Positions 24,041 through 32,082 of a stretch of DNA of 45,174 nt are shown piece by piece. A model generated the notes under the pieces. That model saw only the letters and a list, made by a program, of their open reading frames with translations. It made no database searches and was not told the origin of the DNA. Every line of letters begins with the position of its first letter. Position 1 is the stretch's first letter. This stretch comes from RPQJ01 sp035691185 (GTDB taxonomy: Bacteria; Pseudomonadota; Gammaproteobacteria; Steroidobacterales; Steroidobacteraceae): assembly GCA_035691185.1 (NCBI GenBank), contig DASSJN010000247.1, positions 1 to 45,174 on the forward strand. The letters run 5' to 3'. The translations under genes were made by a program, and so were the position numbers.

Positions 24041-24633
24041 TTCCTGCTCAGCCGCTCGTGCAGCGGGCTCGACCGCGGGAAGTGCGCGAGCAGGTATTCC
24101 ATCTGGTCGGCCAGCACCCGCCGCCCCTTCAGGTAGATGTACTCGGCGTAGCTCGGCGTGAACGGCACGGCGATCAGCTGCAGCTTCGCCTGCTCCGGCG
24201 TCCGCCAGGCCTTGAGGTTGTTGCAGCGCCGGCACGCGGTCACGACGTTGGTCCAGGCGTCGTGCCCGCCGCGCGACAACGGCGTCACGTGGTCGCGCGA
24301 GAGCTGGCTCGTCGGAAAACGCTGGCCGCAATACAGGCACAGGTGTGCGTCACGGCGGAACAGCGTTTCGTTGTTGAGCGGTGGCACGTACCCGTGGTGG
24401 CGATTGCCCGGGTTGTGGCTGTGGCCGATCGTCGCGACGATCGAGCTGACCTTGACCGTCGTGCGGTGCCCGGTGCGCGCGTTGACGCCGCCCCGTAGCG
24501 AAAACAGGGTCTGGCCGAATGCATAGGCCACCTGGCCCATGAAGTGCAGACGAACCGCGTCCCGGTAGTCGATCCACTCGAGAGGCATCCCCGAGACGTC
24601 CGTCCGCAGGACTTCCTGCGACAGTGCGTGCAT
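24025..24633 (-). CDS. HNH endonuclease family protein
   Basis: A 202-residue protein. Two CxxC pairs (CLYCGQRF and CRRCNNLKAW) frame the beta-beta-alpha-metal nuclease core LSRDHVTPLSRGGHDAWTNVV, in which DHV and the N of TNVV match the H-N-H ligands. The N-terminal 95 residues are of unknown function. It is a single gene, with no methyltransferase or mobile-element partner beside it, so a housekeeping DNA role is as likely as a defence role. The C-terminal codons ATSD and the TAG stop lie inside the CTAGTG-family repeat. The start ATG 24633 is close to a shared AT-rich promoter region at 24646-24654. Confidence 0.85.
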   Translation of the reverse strand: MHALSQEVLRTDVSGMPLEWIDYRDAVRLHFMGQVAYAFGQTLFSLRGGVNARTGHRTTVKVSSIVATIGHSHNPGNRHHGYVPPLNNETLFRRDAHLCLYCGQRFPTSQLSRDHVTPLSRGGHDAWTNVVTACRRCNNLKAWRTPEQAKLQLIAVPFTPSYAEYIYLKGRRVLADQMEYLLAHFPRSSPLHERLSRKATSD

Positions 24634-24645
24634 GGGCCTGACGAT

Positions 24646-24654
24646 ACGTATAAT
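24646..24654 (+). promoter_or_regulatory. Candidate divergent -10 elements for pntA and the HNH gene
   Basis: TATAAT on the plus strand (24649-24654), about 165 bases before the pntA start. The overlapping minus-strand TATACG (24651-24646) would start the HNH transcript only about 6 bases before its ATG. The -35 elements are weak. Confidence 0.35.
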
Positions 24655-24819
24655 CCCGCGCCACGTCCATTACCCCAAAACCGAGAATATCCGCCCGTTC
24701 GGCAAGCCATTAGACGCAGTCCCGCCGAGCGGAGCAGACGTTCGATGTTCCACCCCCGGGCCCGATCGCCGAGGCGACCGGACCAGGTGAAACCGTATCC
24801 ACGCATCGATGAGGTCACC

Positions 24820-26424
24820 ATGCCACTGACGATCGGAGTGCCGCGCGAAACGTTCGCGGGGGAGAGACGCGTTGCAGCCGTGCCCGAGGTGGTCGAGAAG
24901 CTGATCAAACTGGGGTTCGGTGTCTGCATCGAATCCGGCGCCGGGGCCGCGTCCAACTTCGACGACGACGCCTACCGGGCGGCCGGCGCCAGCATCGCCG
25001 CCAACGCCGCCGAGCTGTACGGCGTCTCCGACATGGTCTTCAAGGTCCGCGCGCCGTCGCCCGAGGAGATCGCGCAGATGAAACCGGGCAGCACGCTCGT
25101 GAGCTTCATCTGGCCCGCCCAGAACCCGCAGCTGATGCAGCAACTGGCGGACCGCAAGCTCACCGTGCTCGCCATCGATTCGCTGCCGCGCCAGCTCTCC
25201 CGCGCGCAGAAGATGGACGCGCTGACCTCCATGGCCAGCATCAGCGGTTACCGCGCCGTGATCGAGGCCGCGAACGCCTTCGGCCGCTTCTTCAACGGCC
25301 AGGTCACCGCGGCGGGCAAGATCCCGCCGGCCAGGGTCTTCATCGCCGGCGCCGGTGTCGCCGGCCTGTCCGCCATCGGCACGGCCGCCAACCTGGGCGC
25401 CATCGTGCGCGCCAACGACACGCGCGCCGAGGTCGCCGACCAGGTCGTGTCGCTGGGCGGCGAATTCGTCAAGGTCGACTACGAGGAGGAGGGCTCCGGC
25501 GGCGGCGGCTACGCCAGGGTGATGAGCGAGGGCTTCCAGCAGGCCCAGCGCGAGATGTACGCCCGGGAGGCCAAGGACGCGGACATCATCATCACGACCG
25601 CCCTGATCCCGGGCAAGCCCGCGCCCAAGCTCATCACCGCCGAGATGGTGCAGAGCATGAGGCCGGGCAGCGTCATCGTCGACATGGCGGCCGAGCAGGG
25701 CGGCAACTGCGAGCTGACCGAACCGGGCCAGGCCGTGGTGCGGCACGGCGTGACCATCATCGGCTACACGGATCTGCCCAGCCGCCTGGCCAAGCAGTCG
25801 TCGACGTTGTACTCCACGAACCTGCTGCGCCTGACCGAGGAGCTCTGCAAGACCAGGGACGGCGTCATCGACGTCAACATGGAGGACGACGCCATCCGCG
25901 GCCTGACCGTCATCAAGGACGGCGCCGTCACCTGGCCGCCGCCTCCGCCCAAGCTGCCGGCCGCGCCGCCCCAGGCGGCCAAGCCTGCCGCGGCGGCCGC
26001 GGCGCCGACCGCGAAGAAGTCCGGGCACGGCCACGGCGGCGCGGGCGAGCCTGCGTCGGCGAAGAGCCTCGGAATCGTCTTCGGCGTCGGCGCGCTGCTG
26101 TTCTGGCTGGTCGGCGCGTTCGCGCCGGCCTCGTTCCTGGCGCACTTCACCGTGTTCGTGCTGGCGTGCTTCGTCGGCTACATGGTGATCTGGAACGTGA
26201 CGCCCTCGCTGCACACGCCGCTCATGAGCGTGACCAATGCGATCTCGAGCATCATCGCCGTGGGCGCGCTGATCCAGGTGGCGCCGCCACTGGTCGCGGG
26301 TACTGCCGGCCGGCCCGATGCGCTGATCGTCGCGCTTGCGGTCGTTGCCCTCACGCTCACCGCGGTCAACATGTTCGGCGGCTTCGCCGTCACGCGTCGC
26401 ATGCTTGCGATGTTCCGGAAATAA
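24820..26424 (+). CDS. pntA: NAD(P) transhydrogenase subunit alpha, proton-translocating
   Basis: A 534-residue subunit. The N-terminal half is the alanine-dehydrogenase-like NAD-binding domain I: IGVPRETFAGERRVAAVPEVV, the Rossmann loop VFIAGAGVAGLSAIGTAANLGA, and TTALIPGKPAPKLI. A proline/alanine linker (about 375-405) leads to a C-terminal membrane domain of about four helices (GIVFGVGALLFWLVGAFAP onward), ending RRMLAMFRK. With PntB it moves hydride from NADH to NADP, driven by the proton gradient. GAGGT lies 5 bases before ATG 24820; an in-frame extension to 24745 is open but unlike the family start. It is followed 18 bases later by pntB. Confidence 0.95.
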   Translation: MPLTIGVPRETFAGERRVAAVPEVVEKLIKLGFGVCIESGAGAASNFDDDAYRAAGASIAANAAELYGVSDMVFKVRAPSPEEIAQMKPGSTLVSFIWPAQNPQLMQQLADRKLTVLAIDSLPRQLSRAQKMDALTSMASISGYRAVIEAANAFGRFFNGQVTAAGKIPPARVFIAGAGVAGLSAIGTAANLGAIVRANDTRAEVADQVVSLGGEFVKVDYEEEGSGGGGYARVMSEGFQQAQREMYAREAKDADIIITTALIPGKPAPKLITAEMVQSMRPGSVIVDMAAEQGGNCELTEPGQAVVRHGVTIIGYTDLPSRLAKQSSTLYSTNLLRLTEELCKTRDGVIDVNMEDDAIRGLTVIKDGAVTWPPPPPKLPAAPPQAAKPAAAAAAPTAKKSGHGHGGAGEPASAKSLGIVFGVGALLFWLVGAFAPASFLAHFTVFVLACFVGYMVIWNVTPSLHTPLMSVTNAISSIIAVGALIQVAPPLVAGTAGRPDALIVALAVVALTLTAVNMFGGFAVTRRMLAMFRK

Positions 26425-26442
26425 GACGAGGGAGCCGCAGGC

Positions 26443-27852
26443 ATGTCTTCCAATCTCGCCACGATCGCCTACATCGGCGCCACGATCCTGTTCATCCTGA
26501 GTCTCGGCGGCCTCTCGAACCCCGAGACGTCACGACGCGGCAACCTCTACGGCATCATCGGCATGACGATCGCCGTGCTCGCCACGGTGCTCGGTCCGCG
26601 CGTCACGGCGGCGGGCTACCCCTGGATCATCGGCTCGCTGCTCGTCGGCGGCACGGTCGGCCTCTACGCCGCGAAGAAAGTCCAGATGACGCAGATGCCC
26701 GAGCTGGTCGCGATCATGCACAGTCTCGTCGGCCTCGCCGCCTGCCTCGTCGGCTTCGCGAGCTACGTCGACACCTCGATCGCATACACCGGCGCCGAGA
26801 AGACGATCCACGAAGTCGAGATCTACATCGGCATCCTGATCGGCGCCGTCACGTTCTCCGGTTCCGTGATCGCGTTCGGCAAGCTCTCGGGCAAGATCGG
26901 CGGCAAGCCCGTGCTGCTGCCCGGCCGGCACTGGCTCAACCTCGCGGGCCTGCTGCTCGTGATCTGGTTCGGCGGCGAGTTCCTGCAGGCCCACGACATC
27001 GACGCCGGACTGCTGCCCCTGATCGTGATGACGGTGATCGCGCTGCTGTTCGGCGTGCACATGGTGATGGCGATCGGCGGCGCCGACATGCCGGTCGTCG
27101 TCTCGATGCTGAACAGCTATTCGGGATGGGCCGCGGCCGCCACCGGGTTCATGCTGTCGAACGATCTGCTGATCGTCACGGGCGCGCTCGTCGGCTCCTC
27201 CGGCGCGATCCTCTCGTACATCATGTGCCGCGCGATGAACCGCAACTTCCTCAGCGTCATCGCGGGTGGCTTCGGCACGGGCGAGGGCACGGCACCGGCC
27301 GCGGCGGGCGCACAACCGGCGGGAGACGTCACGCCGATCAGCGCCGTCGAGACGGCGGAGCTGCTGCGTGGCGCCAGGAACGTGATCATCGTGCCCGGCT
27401 ACGGCATGGCGGTCGCACAGGCGCAGCACACGGTCTACGAGATCACCAGGCACTTGCGGGACAAGGGCGTCAACGTGCGATTCGGCATCCACCCGGTGGC
27501 GGGCCGCATGCCGGGCCACATGAACGTGCTGCTCGCCGAGGCCAAGGTGCCCTACGACATCGTGCTCGAGATGGACGAGATCAACGACGACTTGCCCTCG
27601 ACCGACGTCTCGATGGTGATCGGAGCGAACGACATCGTGAACCCCTCGGCCGAGGAAGACCCGTCGAGCCCGATCGCGGGCATGCCCGTGCTGCAGGTCT
27701 GGAAGGCGAAGACCTCGGTCGTCATGAAGCGTTCGATGGCTTCGGGCTATGCCGGCGTCGACAATCCGCTGTTCTACAAGGAGAACAACCGGATGCTGTT
27801 CGGCGACGCGAAGAAGATGCTCGACGAGGTCCTCGTCGCGCTCAAGGGCTGA
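26443..27852 (+). CDS. pntB: NAD(P) transhydrogenase subunit beta
   Basis: A 469-residue inner-membrane protein. About nine hydrophobic segments fill residues 1-265, including GIHMVMAIGGADMPVV-type HMVMAIGGADMPVVVSMLNSYSG, which carries the proton-channel region. The C-terminal NADP-binding domain III contains VPGYGMAVAQAQ, IHPVAGRMPGHMNVLLAEA, ANDIVNPSA and MKRSMASGYAGVDNPLF. The length agrees with E. coli PntB (462). It forms the pntAB operon and ends at a hairpin with a T-run (27857-27904). Confidence 0.95.
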   Translation: MSSNLATIAYIGATILFILSLGGLSNPETSRRGNLYGIIGMTIAVLATVLGPRVTAAGYPWIIGSLLVGGTVGLYAAKKVQMTQMPELVAIMHSLVGLAACLVGFASYVDTSIAYTGAEKTIHEVEIYIGILIGAVTFSGSVIAFGKLSGKIGGKPVLLPGRHWLNLAGLLLVIWFGGEFLQAHDIDAGLLPLIVMTVIALLFGVHMVMAIGGADMPVVVSMLNSYSGWAAAATGFMLSNDLLIVTGALVGSSGAILSYIMCRAMNRNFLSVIAGGFGTGEGTAPAAAGAQPAGDVTPISAVETAELLRGARNVIIVPGYGMAVAQAQHTVYEITRHLRDKGVNVRFGIHPVAGRMPGHMNVLLAEAKVPYDIVLEMDEINDDLPSTDVSMVIGANDIVNPSAEEDPSSPIAGMPVLQVWKAKTSVVMKRSMASGYAGVDNPLFYKENNRMLFGDAKKMLDEVLVALKG

Positions 27853-27856
27853 AAAG

Positions 27857-27904
27857 AAAGGGGTTAGGGGTCAAGCGCCTGACTCCTATCCCCTGTCCCC
27901 TTTT
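27857..27904. repeat. GGGGACAGG-family inverted repeat, copy 1, serving as the pntB terminator
   Basis: The left arm AAAGGGGTTAGGGG (27857-27870) pairs with the right arm CCCCTGTCCCCTTT (27890-27903) except for two bases, around a 19-base loop. On the plus strand it ends in a run of T residues, so it would terminate pntB transcription. The right arm on the minus strand encodes the last codons (GDRG) and the stop of the convergent DUF3106 gene. A relative is at 44738-44841. Confidence 0.7.
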
Positions 27905-28482
27905 TTCCCCTTGCCCTTGCCCTTTTCCTTAGGCTGATCGCGACCCTGTTCGCGCTTCTCGGGCGTAGCGTCGCGCCACTTCTGCCGGGCGCGCTCGCGC
28001 TCTTCCGGGCTCATGTCGTGCCAGCGCTCGCGCAGTTCCTCGCGCCGCTCGGGCGGCATCTCCTGATACTTGTGGTAGGCCTCCCGCAACCGCTGCTGCT
28101 CCTCGGGAGGCAGCTCGCGGAATTTCTCGTAACGCTCGCGGGCGCGCTGGCGATCCTCGGGCGGCAGGCTCTGCCACTGCTCGAAGCGTTCGTGCGCGCG
28201 CGCGCGCTGCTCCGGCGTCATCTCCTGCCAGCGCGCGGCGCGGCTTGACATCGCCTCGCGACGCCCCGGCGACATGGAGTTCCACTCCTGCCTATAACGT
28301 GCCAGCACGCGCTGCTGCTCGGGCGACAGGTCCGACCATTCGGGACCCGCCGCCGCCGGCGTCGGCTCGCGCTCGTCGGCGCGTGCGAATGGGCCGCCCG
28401 CCGCCAGGCAGCCGGCGATCAAGGCCACCGCCAGCGCCCTCCGCCCGGCCCGCAACCACCCGAGCCGTGTGCCGTCCCTCAT
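27886..28482 (-). CDS. DUF3106 family secreted protein
   Basis: A 198-residue exported protein. A signal peptide (LAVALIAGCLAAGGPFARA) is followed by a highly charged helical region built from repeats such as LPPEEQQRLREAYHKYQEM, MPPERREELRERWHDM and MSPEERERARQKW, each roughly 17-18 residues, the hallmark of DUF3106. Function unknown; repeated proline/tryptophan spacing suggests a periplasmic helical array. The C-terminus is lysine/glycine-rich (KEKGKGKGKKGDRG), and its final codons and stop fall in a GGGGACAGG-family repeat. Its ATG overlaps the previous gene's TGA (ATGA), so it is translationally coupled to the sigma-factor operon. Confidence 0.8.
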   Translation of the reverse strand: MRDGTRLGWLRAGRRALAVALIAGCLAAGGPFARADEREPTPAAAGPEWSDLSPEQQRVLARYRQEWNSMSPGRREAMSSRAARWQEMTPEQRARAHERFEQWQSLPPEDRQRARERYEKFRELPPEEQQRLREAYHKYQEMPPERREELRERWHDMSPEERERARQKWRDATPEKREQGRDQPKEKGKGKGKKGDRG

Positions 28483-28874
28483 GATCGCCCCTCTCCCGCG
28501 CCGTTCGTCGTCGCCTGCTCCACCCAGCGGTAGAACTCGAGGGCCTCGTCGGCGGTGGCGATCTCGAATTCGTCGCCTGCCGCGATCATTTCGATCGTTC
28601 CCTGCGTCAGTGTCGCCGGCGTGGCCGCCATCGGGCGCGGCCGCGGCCCTTCTGGCGACGGCCCGCGCAGCAGCAGCGCAGCACCCAGCACTCCCGCGGC
28701 GAGCGCACCGACGGGCGCCCAGCTCTTCCAGCGCGGCTGCGTGGCCGCAGCGACGGCACGATGACGCGATTGCCTGAGCCGCGATCGCGTGTCGGCATCC
28801 ATGGCCTCGATGCTCGCGTCGAAAGCTTCGCGCGCGCGCCGTTCGAACTGATCGGGTCGGCTCTCGTCCTTCAT
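28479..28874 (-). CDS. Small membrane protein of sigma-factor operon (DUF3619-like, possible anti-sigma)
   Basis: A 131-residue protein with an N-terminal cytoplasmic part (MKDESRPDQFERRAREAFDASIE), a single membrane span at about residues 52-68 (APVGALAAGVLGAALLL) and a C-terminal domain outside (TIEMIAAGDEFEIATADEALEFYRWVE). The order ECF sigma, this protein, DUF3106 matches a gene set known from betaproteobacteria where the middle gene is DUF3619. Single-span topology and position next to an ECF sigma suggest an anti-sigma role, but no known anti-sigma zinc motif is visible. It is joined to both neighbours by ATGA overlaps. Confidence 0.7.
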   Translation of the reverse strand: MKDESRPDQFERRAREAFDASIEAMDADTRSRLRQSRHRAVAAATQPRWKSWAPVGALAAGVLGAALLLRGPSPEGPRPRPMAATPATLTQGTIEMIAAGDEFEIATADEALEFYRWVEQATTNGAGEGRS

Positions 28875-29506
28875 GATGTCCAGACCTCGGCAAGGTCCGC
28901 ACGCAGCGCCTGCAGCGCGCGGAAGTAATGGGTCTTCACGCTGCCCTCGGAACAGCCCATGGCGGCGGCCGTCGCGGCGACGTCGAGCCCCTCGAGGCAA
29001 CGCAACGAGAACGCCTCGAGTTGCCGGGCCGGCAGCCGCTGCAGCGCACGCTCGAGCTCGGCCATGGCCTGCGTCGCCGCGAGGCGTTCGCTCGGGTCCG
29101 GCAGGCCGTCGGGCACCTGCTCGATCGGGTCGGGCCCCGCCTCTTCGTCTGCGCGCGGCGTCGAGCCCGGCAGCAGGCCGAAAAAACGGCGGCGCACGCC
29201 GTGACGGCGCTGGACGTCCCGGATGCAGTTGTAGAGGATCCGGTAGAACAGCGGCCGCCACTCCTCGCTGGGACGCGTGGCGTACTTCTCCGCCAGGCGC
29301 AGCATGGCGACTTGCACGGCATCGTGGGCGTCATCCACGTTCCGCAACGCGACCTGCGCGATCCGGAACGCGCGAGCCTCCACGCCGGCCAGGAAGCGGT
29401 CGAGTTCGCGGGCATGCGCAGCGTCCAGTCGGATCTCCTCTCGCAGGCGACCTGCGGCCACCTGGGCGCGGCACGGGTCGGCCTCGAGACTAGCAAAATG
29501 CGTCAT
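28871..29506 (-). CDS. ECF-type RNA polymerase sigma factor (sigma-70 family)
   Basis: About 211 residues. Sigma region 2 is at RNVDDAHDAVQVAMLRLAEKYA with EEWRPLFYRILYNCIRDVQRR. A linker rich in Pro/Asp (about 105-140) leads to region 4, LPARQLEAFSLRCLEGLDVAATAAAMGCSEGSVKTHYFRALQALR, a helix-turn-helix reading the -35 element. I chose ATG 29506 (MTHFASLEADP) over ATG 29536. It heads a three-gene operon with ATGA overlaps. It would direct polymerase to a small regulon, probably including its own operon. Confidence 0.88.
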   Translation of the reverse strand: MTHFASLEADPCRAQVAAGRLREEIRLDAAHARELDRFLAGVEARAFRIAQVALRNVDDAHDAVQVAMLRLAEKYATRPSEEWRPLFYRILYNCIRDVQRRHGVRRRFFGLLPGSTPRADEEAGPDPIEQVPDGLPDPSERLAATQAMAELERALQRLPARQLEAFSLRCLEGLDVAATAAAMGCSEGSVKTHYFRALQALRADLAEVWTS

Positions 29507-29842
29507 GCCGTAGACTCGCGCTCCCCGCAGCCCCATGATCGTCCTACAAGAACGTCTGTACGGTCAGGGGGTTGACGCGGACTGCTGCAGCAAAAGATGT
29601 CCACGGCGACCACAACACCGGCCCAACGGCGTTGTCAAGCCCCCGGCGCGGATTGGACCCGGTCTGACATGCACTGGCCCGAACTGGCTAACTCGTTGAA
29701 TTCCTTCGCCATTCGGCGGCCCGACGATTTTGTGACCATCACGTAAAAGCTCCCGTCGGATTCGGCACTTGGGCGAGATTCCAGCAAGTCATCCACAAAG
29801 TTATCCACAGACTTTGTGGACAACGACGCGGAGCGGCAGCGC
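29507..29842. other. Intergenic region between the divergent sigma operon and priA
   Basis: A 336-base gene-free stretch, less GC-rich than its surroundings near 29690-29820. It must hold the promoters of both the sigma operon (leftward) and priA (rightward); I cannot assign convincing -35/-10 pairs. The right end contains the DnaA-box-like cluster at 29789-29824. I see no RNA gene. Confidence 0.6.
29789..29824. promoter_or_regulatory. Cluster of DnaA-box-like 9-mers within an inverted repeat upstream of priA
   Basis: TTATCCACA (29801-29809) is a perfect DnaA box. It is flanked by TCATCCACA (29789-29797) and, inverted, TGTGGACAA (29816-29824), each one base off consensus. The outer two lie in a perfect 9-bp inverted repeat, TCCACAAAG (29792-29800) / CTTTGTGGA (29812-29820). 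The cluster ends 19 bases before the priA ATG. DnaA control of priA is an inference; the inverted repeat could also be an unrelated operator. Confidence 0.5.
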
Positions 29843-32053
29843 ATGATCGGGACGATCCTCGGCGTCGCGATCGACGCGCCGCTGCGGCGGCTGTTCGATT
29901 ACCAGGCGCCGCCGGACGTCGAGCCCGGTTCGCTGCGTCCGGGCCAGCGGGTCTGGGTGCCGTTCGGCCGCCGCAGGACGGTCGGCGTCGTCGTCGAACT
30001 CCGCGACCGCTCGGAGGTTCCCGAGGCAAAGCTCAGGCGTGCCCTGTCGCGGATCGACGATGAACCCGTGCTCGAGCCGGCCCTGCTCGAGTTGTTGCGC
30101 TGGTCCGCGGAGTATTACCGGCACCCGGTCGGGGAGGTCGTCAGCGCGGCCTTGCCGGCGGCCCTGCGCAGTGGCAGCGACGCCGCGGCGACGGCCGAGC
30201 GCTGGGTGCTCAGTGCGGCAGCACGCACCGGCACGATCGCGCCGCTGGGGGCCCGTGCGCACAAGCTGCGCGAACTGGTGGCGTGGCTCGAGCATCATGA
30301 ACCTGCGGGTGCCGCCGAACTGGCCTCCCTCTCGGGCCGATGGCGCGAGCACCTGCGCGAACTCGAGAAGCGGGGCTGGGTCACGCGCACGCGCGAGTCG
30401 CCGGATGGCGCACCGCGGCCGTCGATGTTCGAGTCGACCCTGGCGGGACCGGCCCTGACGCCCGAGCAGGACGCCGCGGTTGCCACGATCGATTCGGCGC
30501 ACGGTCGATTCGCGCCGTTCGTATTGCACGGCGTCACGGGCAGCGGCAAGACCGAGGTTTACCTGCGTGCGATCCGCGGCGTCGTGGCGCGTGGCGAGCA
30601 GGCGCTCGTCCTCGTGCCCGAGATCTCGCTGACGCCACAACTGGTCTCGCGCTTTGCGGCACGCTTTCCGGGACCGCTGGCCGTGCTGCACTCCGGCCTC
30701 ACGGATACGGAGCGGCTGCAGGCCTGGCGCGCCGCGCGGTCCGGCGAGGCCCCCGTGGTGATCGGGACGCGGTCGGCCGTCTTCGCACCGCTCGCGCGCC
30801 CCGGATTGATCGTCGTCGACGAAGAGCACGATGCGTCGTACAAGCAGCAGGAGGGCTTCCGCTACTCGGCACGCGACCTGGCGCTCGCGCGGGCACAGCG
30901 CCATGGCGTGCCCGTCGTGCTGGGGTCGGCCACGCCGTCGCTCGAGAGCCTGGAGCGCGTGCGCGCCGGCAAAGCGCGATTGCTCGAATTGCCCAATCGG
31001 ACGGCGGGCGCGCGCCCGCCTGCGCTGCAGCTGGTCGACCTGCGTGCCCATGCGAGCACGCAGGGGATCGCGACACCGACGGTGCTCGCCATCCAGCGGC
31101 ACCTCGCGGCCGGCGGCCAGGTGCTCGTGTACCTGAACCGTCGCGGTTACGCACCGACGCTCTTCTGTCCCGCGTGCGGGTGGGTCGCACCGTGTCCGCG
31201 CTGCGACGCGCGACTCACCGTGCACCAGCGCGAACGTTCACTGGAGTGTCACCACTGCGGCACGCATCGCGCGATCCCCGAGCTGTGCCCGGATTGCGGC
31301 GAGCCGGTCAAGCCGGTCGGCCAGGGCACCGAGCGCATCGAGGAGACGCTCGCGTCGCTGTTCCCGGAGGTGAAGCTCGCGCGGATCGATCGCGACGCGA
31401 TGCGGCGGCGCGGCGTGCTCGAGGCGACGCTCGAGCGCATCCATGCAGGTGAGGTGCGGTTGCTCGTCGGGACGCAGATGCTGACCAAAGGCCACCATTT
31501 TCCGGAAGTGAGCCTCGTGGTCGTGCTGAACGCGGACCAGGGCCTGTTCGGCACGGACTTTCGTGCCGCCGAGCGCCTCGCGCAGACGATCGTGCAGGTG
31601 GCGGGCCGCGCAGGTCGCGCGGAGCGGCCGGGCGAAGTGCTGATCCAGACGGAATATCCCGAACATCCATTGCTCAGGCAGCTCGTGAGCGGCGGCTACG
31701 ACGCATTCGCGTCGGCGGCGCTGGTCGAGCGCGAGCAGGCGGGCTGGCCGCCGTTTGCGCGCGTCGCCGTGCTCCGGGCCGAAGCGATGCGCCGCGAGAT
31801 GCCGCTTGCATTCCTCGACCGCGCGCGCGAGTTGGCCCAGGCCTGCGGCGAGTCCGGCGTCGAGATTCTCGGTCCCGCGTCGGCACCGATGGAGCGACGC
31901 GCAGGACACTTCCGTGCCCAGTTGCTGCTGCACGCACGGTCGCATTCGCCGCTGCAGCGCCTGCTCGCGCGCTGGGTGCCGCTGCTCGAAGAAACGCCCA
32001 CCGCACGCAAGGTGCGGTGGGCGCTGGACGTCGATCCGCTCGAATTGTTCTAG
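29843..32053 (+). CDS. priA: Primosomal protein N' (replication restart helicase)
   Basis: A 736-residue 3'-5' DNA helicase that reloads the replisome at stalled forks. In order: the 3' DNA-end-binding domain (AIDAPLRRLFDYQAPPDVEPGS), Walker A HGVTGSGKTEVYLRAI, the DEAH-type box VVDEEHDASYKQQ, GSATPSLES, the zinc-binding insertion with paired cysteines CPACGWVAPCPRCDARLT / LECHHCGTH / LCPDCGEP, then GTQMLTKGHHFPEVSLV and QVAGRAGRAERPGEVLIQT. ATG 29843 follows GGAG by 9 bases; the in-frame GTG at 29816 lies inside the DnaA-box palindrome and is less likely. It is first in the conserved priA-argS-SPOR block, here interrupted by two minus-strand genes. Confidence 0.95.
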   Translation: MIGTILGVAIDAPLRRLFDYQAPPDVEPGSLRPGQRVWVPFGRRRTVGVVVELRDRSEVPEAKLRRALSRIDDEPVLEPALLELLRWSAEYYRHPVGEVVSAALPAALRSGSDAAATAERWVLSAAARTGTIAPLGARAHKLRELVAWLEHHEPAGAAELASLSGRWREHLRELEKRGWVTRTRESPDGAPRPSMFESTLAGPALTPEQDAAVATIDSAHGRFAPFVLHGVTGSGKTEVYLRAIRGVVARGEQALVLVPEISLTPQLVSRFAARFPGPLAVLHSGLTDTERLQAWRAARSGEAPVVIGTRSAVFAPLARPGLIVVDEEHDASYKQQEGFRYSARDLALARAQRHGVPVVLGSATPSLESLERVRAGKARLLELPNRTAGARPPALQLVDLRAHASTQGIATPTVLAIQRHLAAGGQVLVYLNRRGYAPTLFCPACGWVAPCPRCDARLTVHQRERSLECHHCGTHRAIPELCPDCGEPVKPVGQGTERIEETLASLFPEVKLARIDRDAMRRRGVLEATLERIHAGEVRLLVGTQMLTKGHHFPEVSLVVVLNADQGLFGTDFRAAERLAQTIVQVAGRAGRAERPGEVLIQTEYPEHPLLRQLVSGGYDAFASAALVEREQAGWPPFARVAVLRAEAMRREMPLAFLDRARELAQACGESGVEILGPASAPMERRAGHFRAQLLLHARSHSPLQRLLARWVPLLEETPTARKVRWALDVDPLELF

Positions 32054-32082
32054 CGCACGAGCGTCGCCGGGGCGGGGCGGTC

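Noticed and set aside
24025..24633. HNH gene as a restriction or homing system
   Set aside because: No methyltransferase, specificity subunit, intron or intein boundary is seen beside it; a stand-alone HNH protein is the safer call.
24544..24819. N-terminal extension of pntA
   Set aside because: The frame is open, but the encoded sequence does not resemble PntA, overlaps the start of the divergent HNH gene, and ATG 24820 has a good ribosome-binding site.
29789..29824. Chromosomal replication origin
   Set aside because: Only three DnaA-like boxes, no long AT-rich unwinding element and no dnaA, dnaN or gidA gene nearby; more likely a regulatory site for priA.
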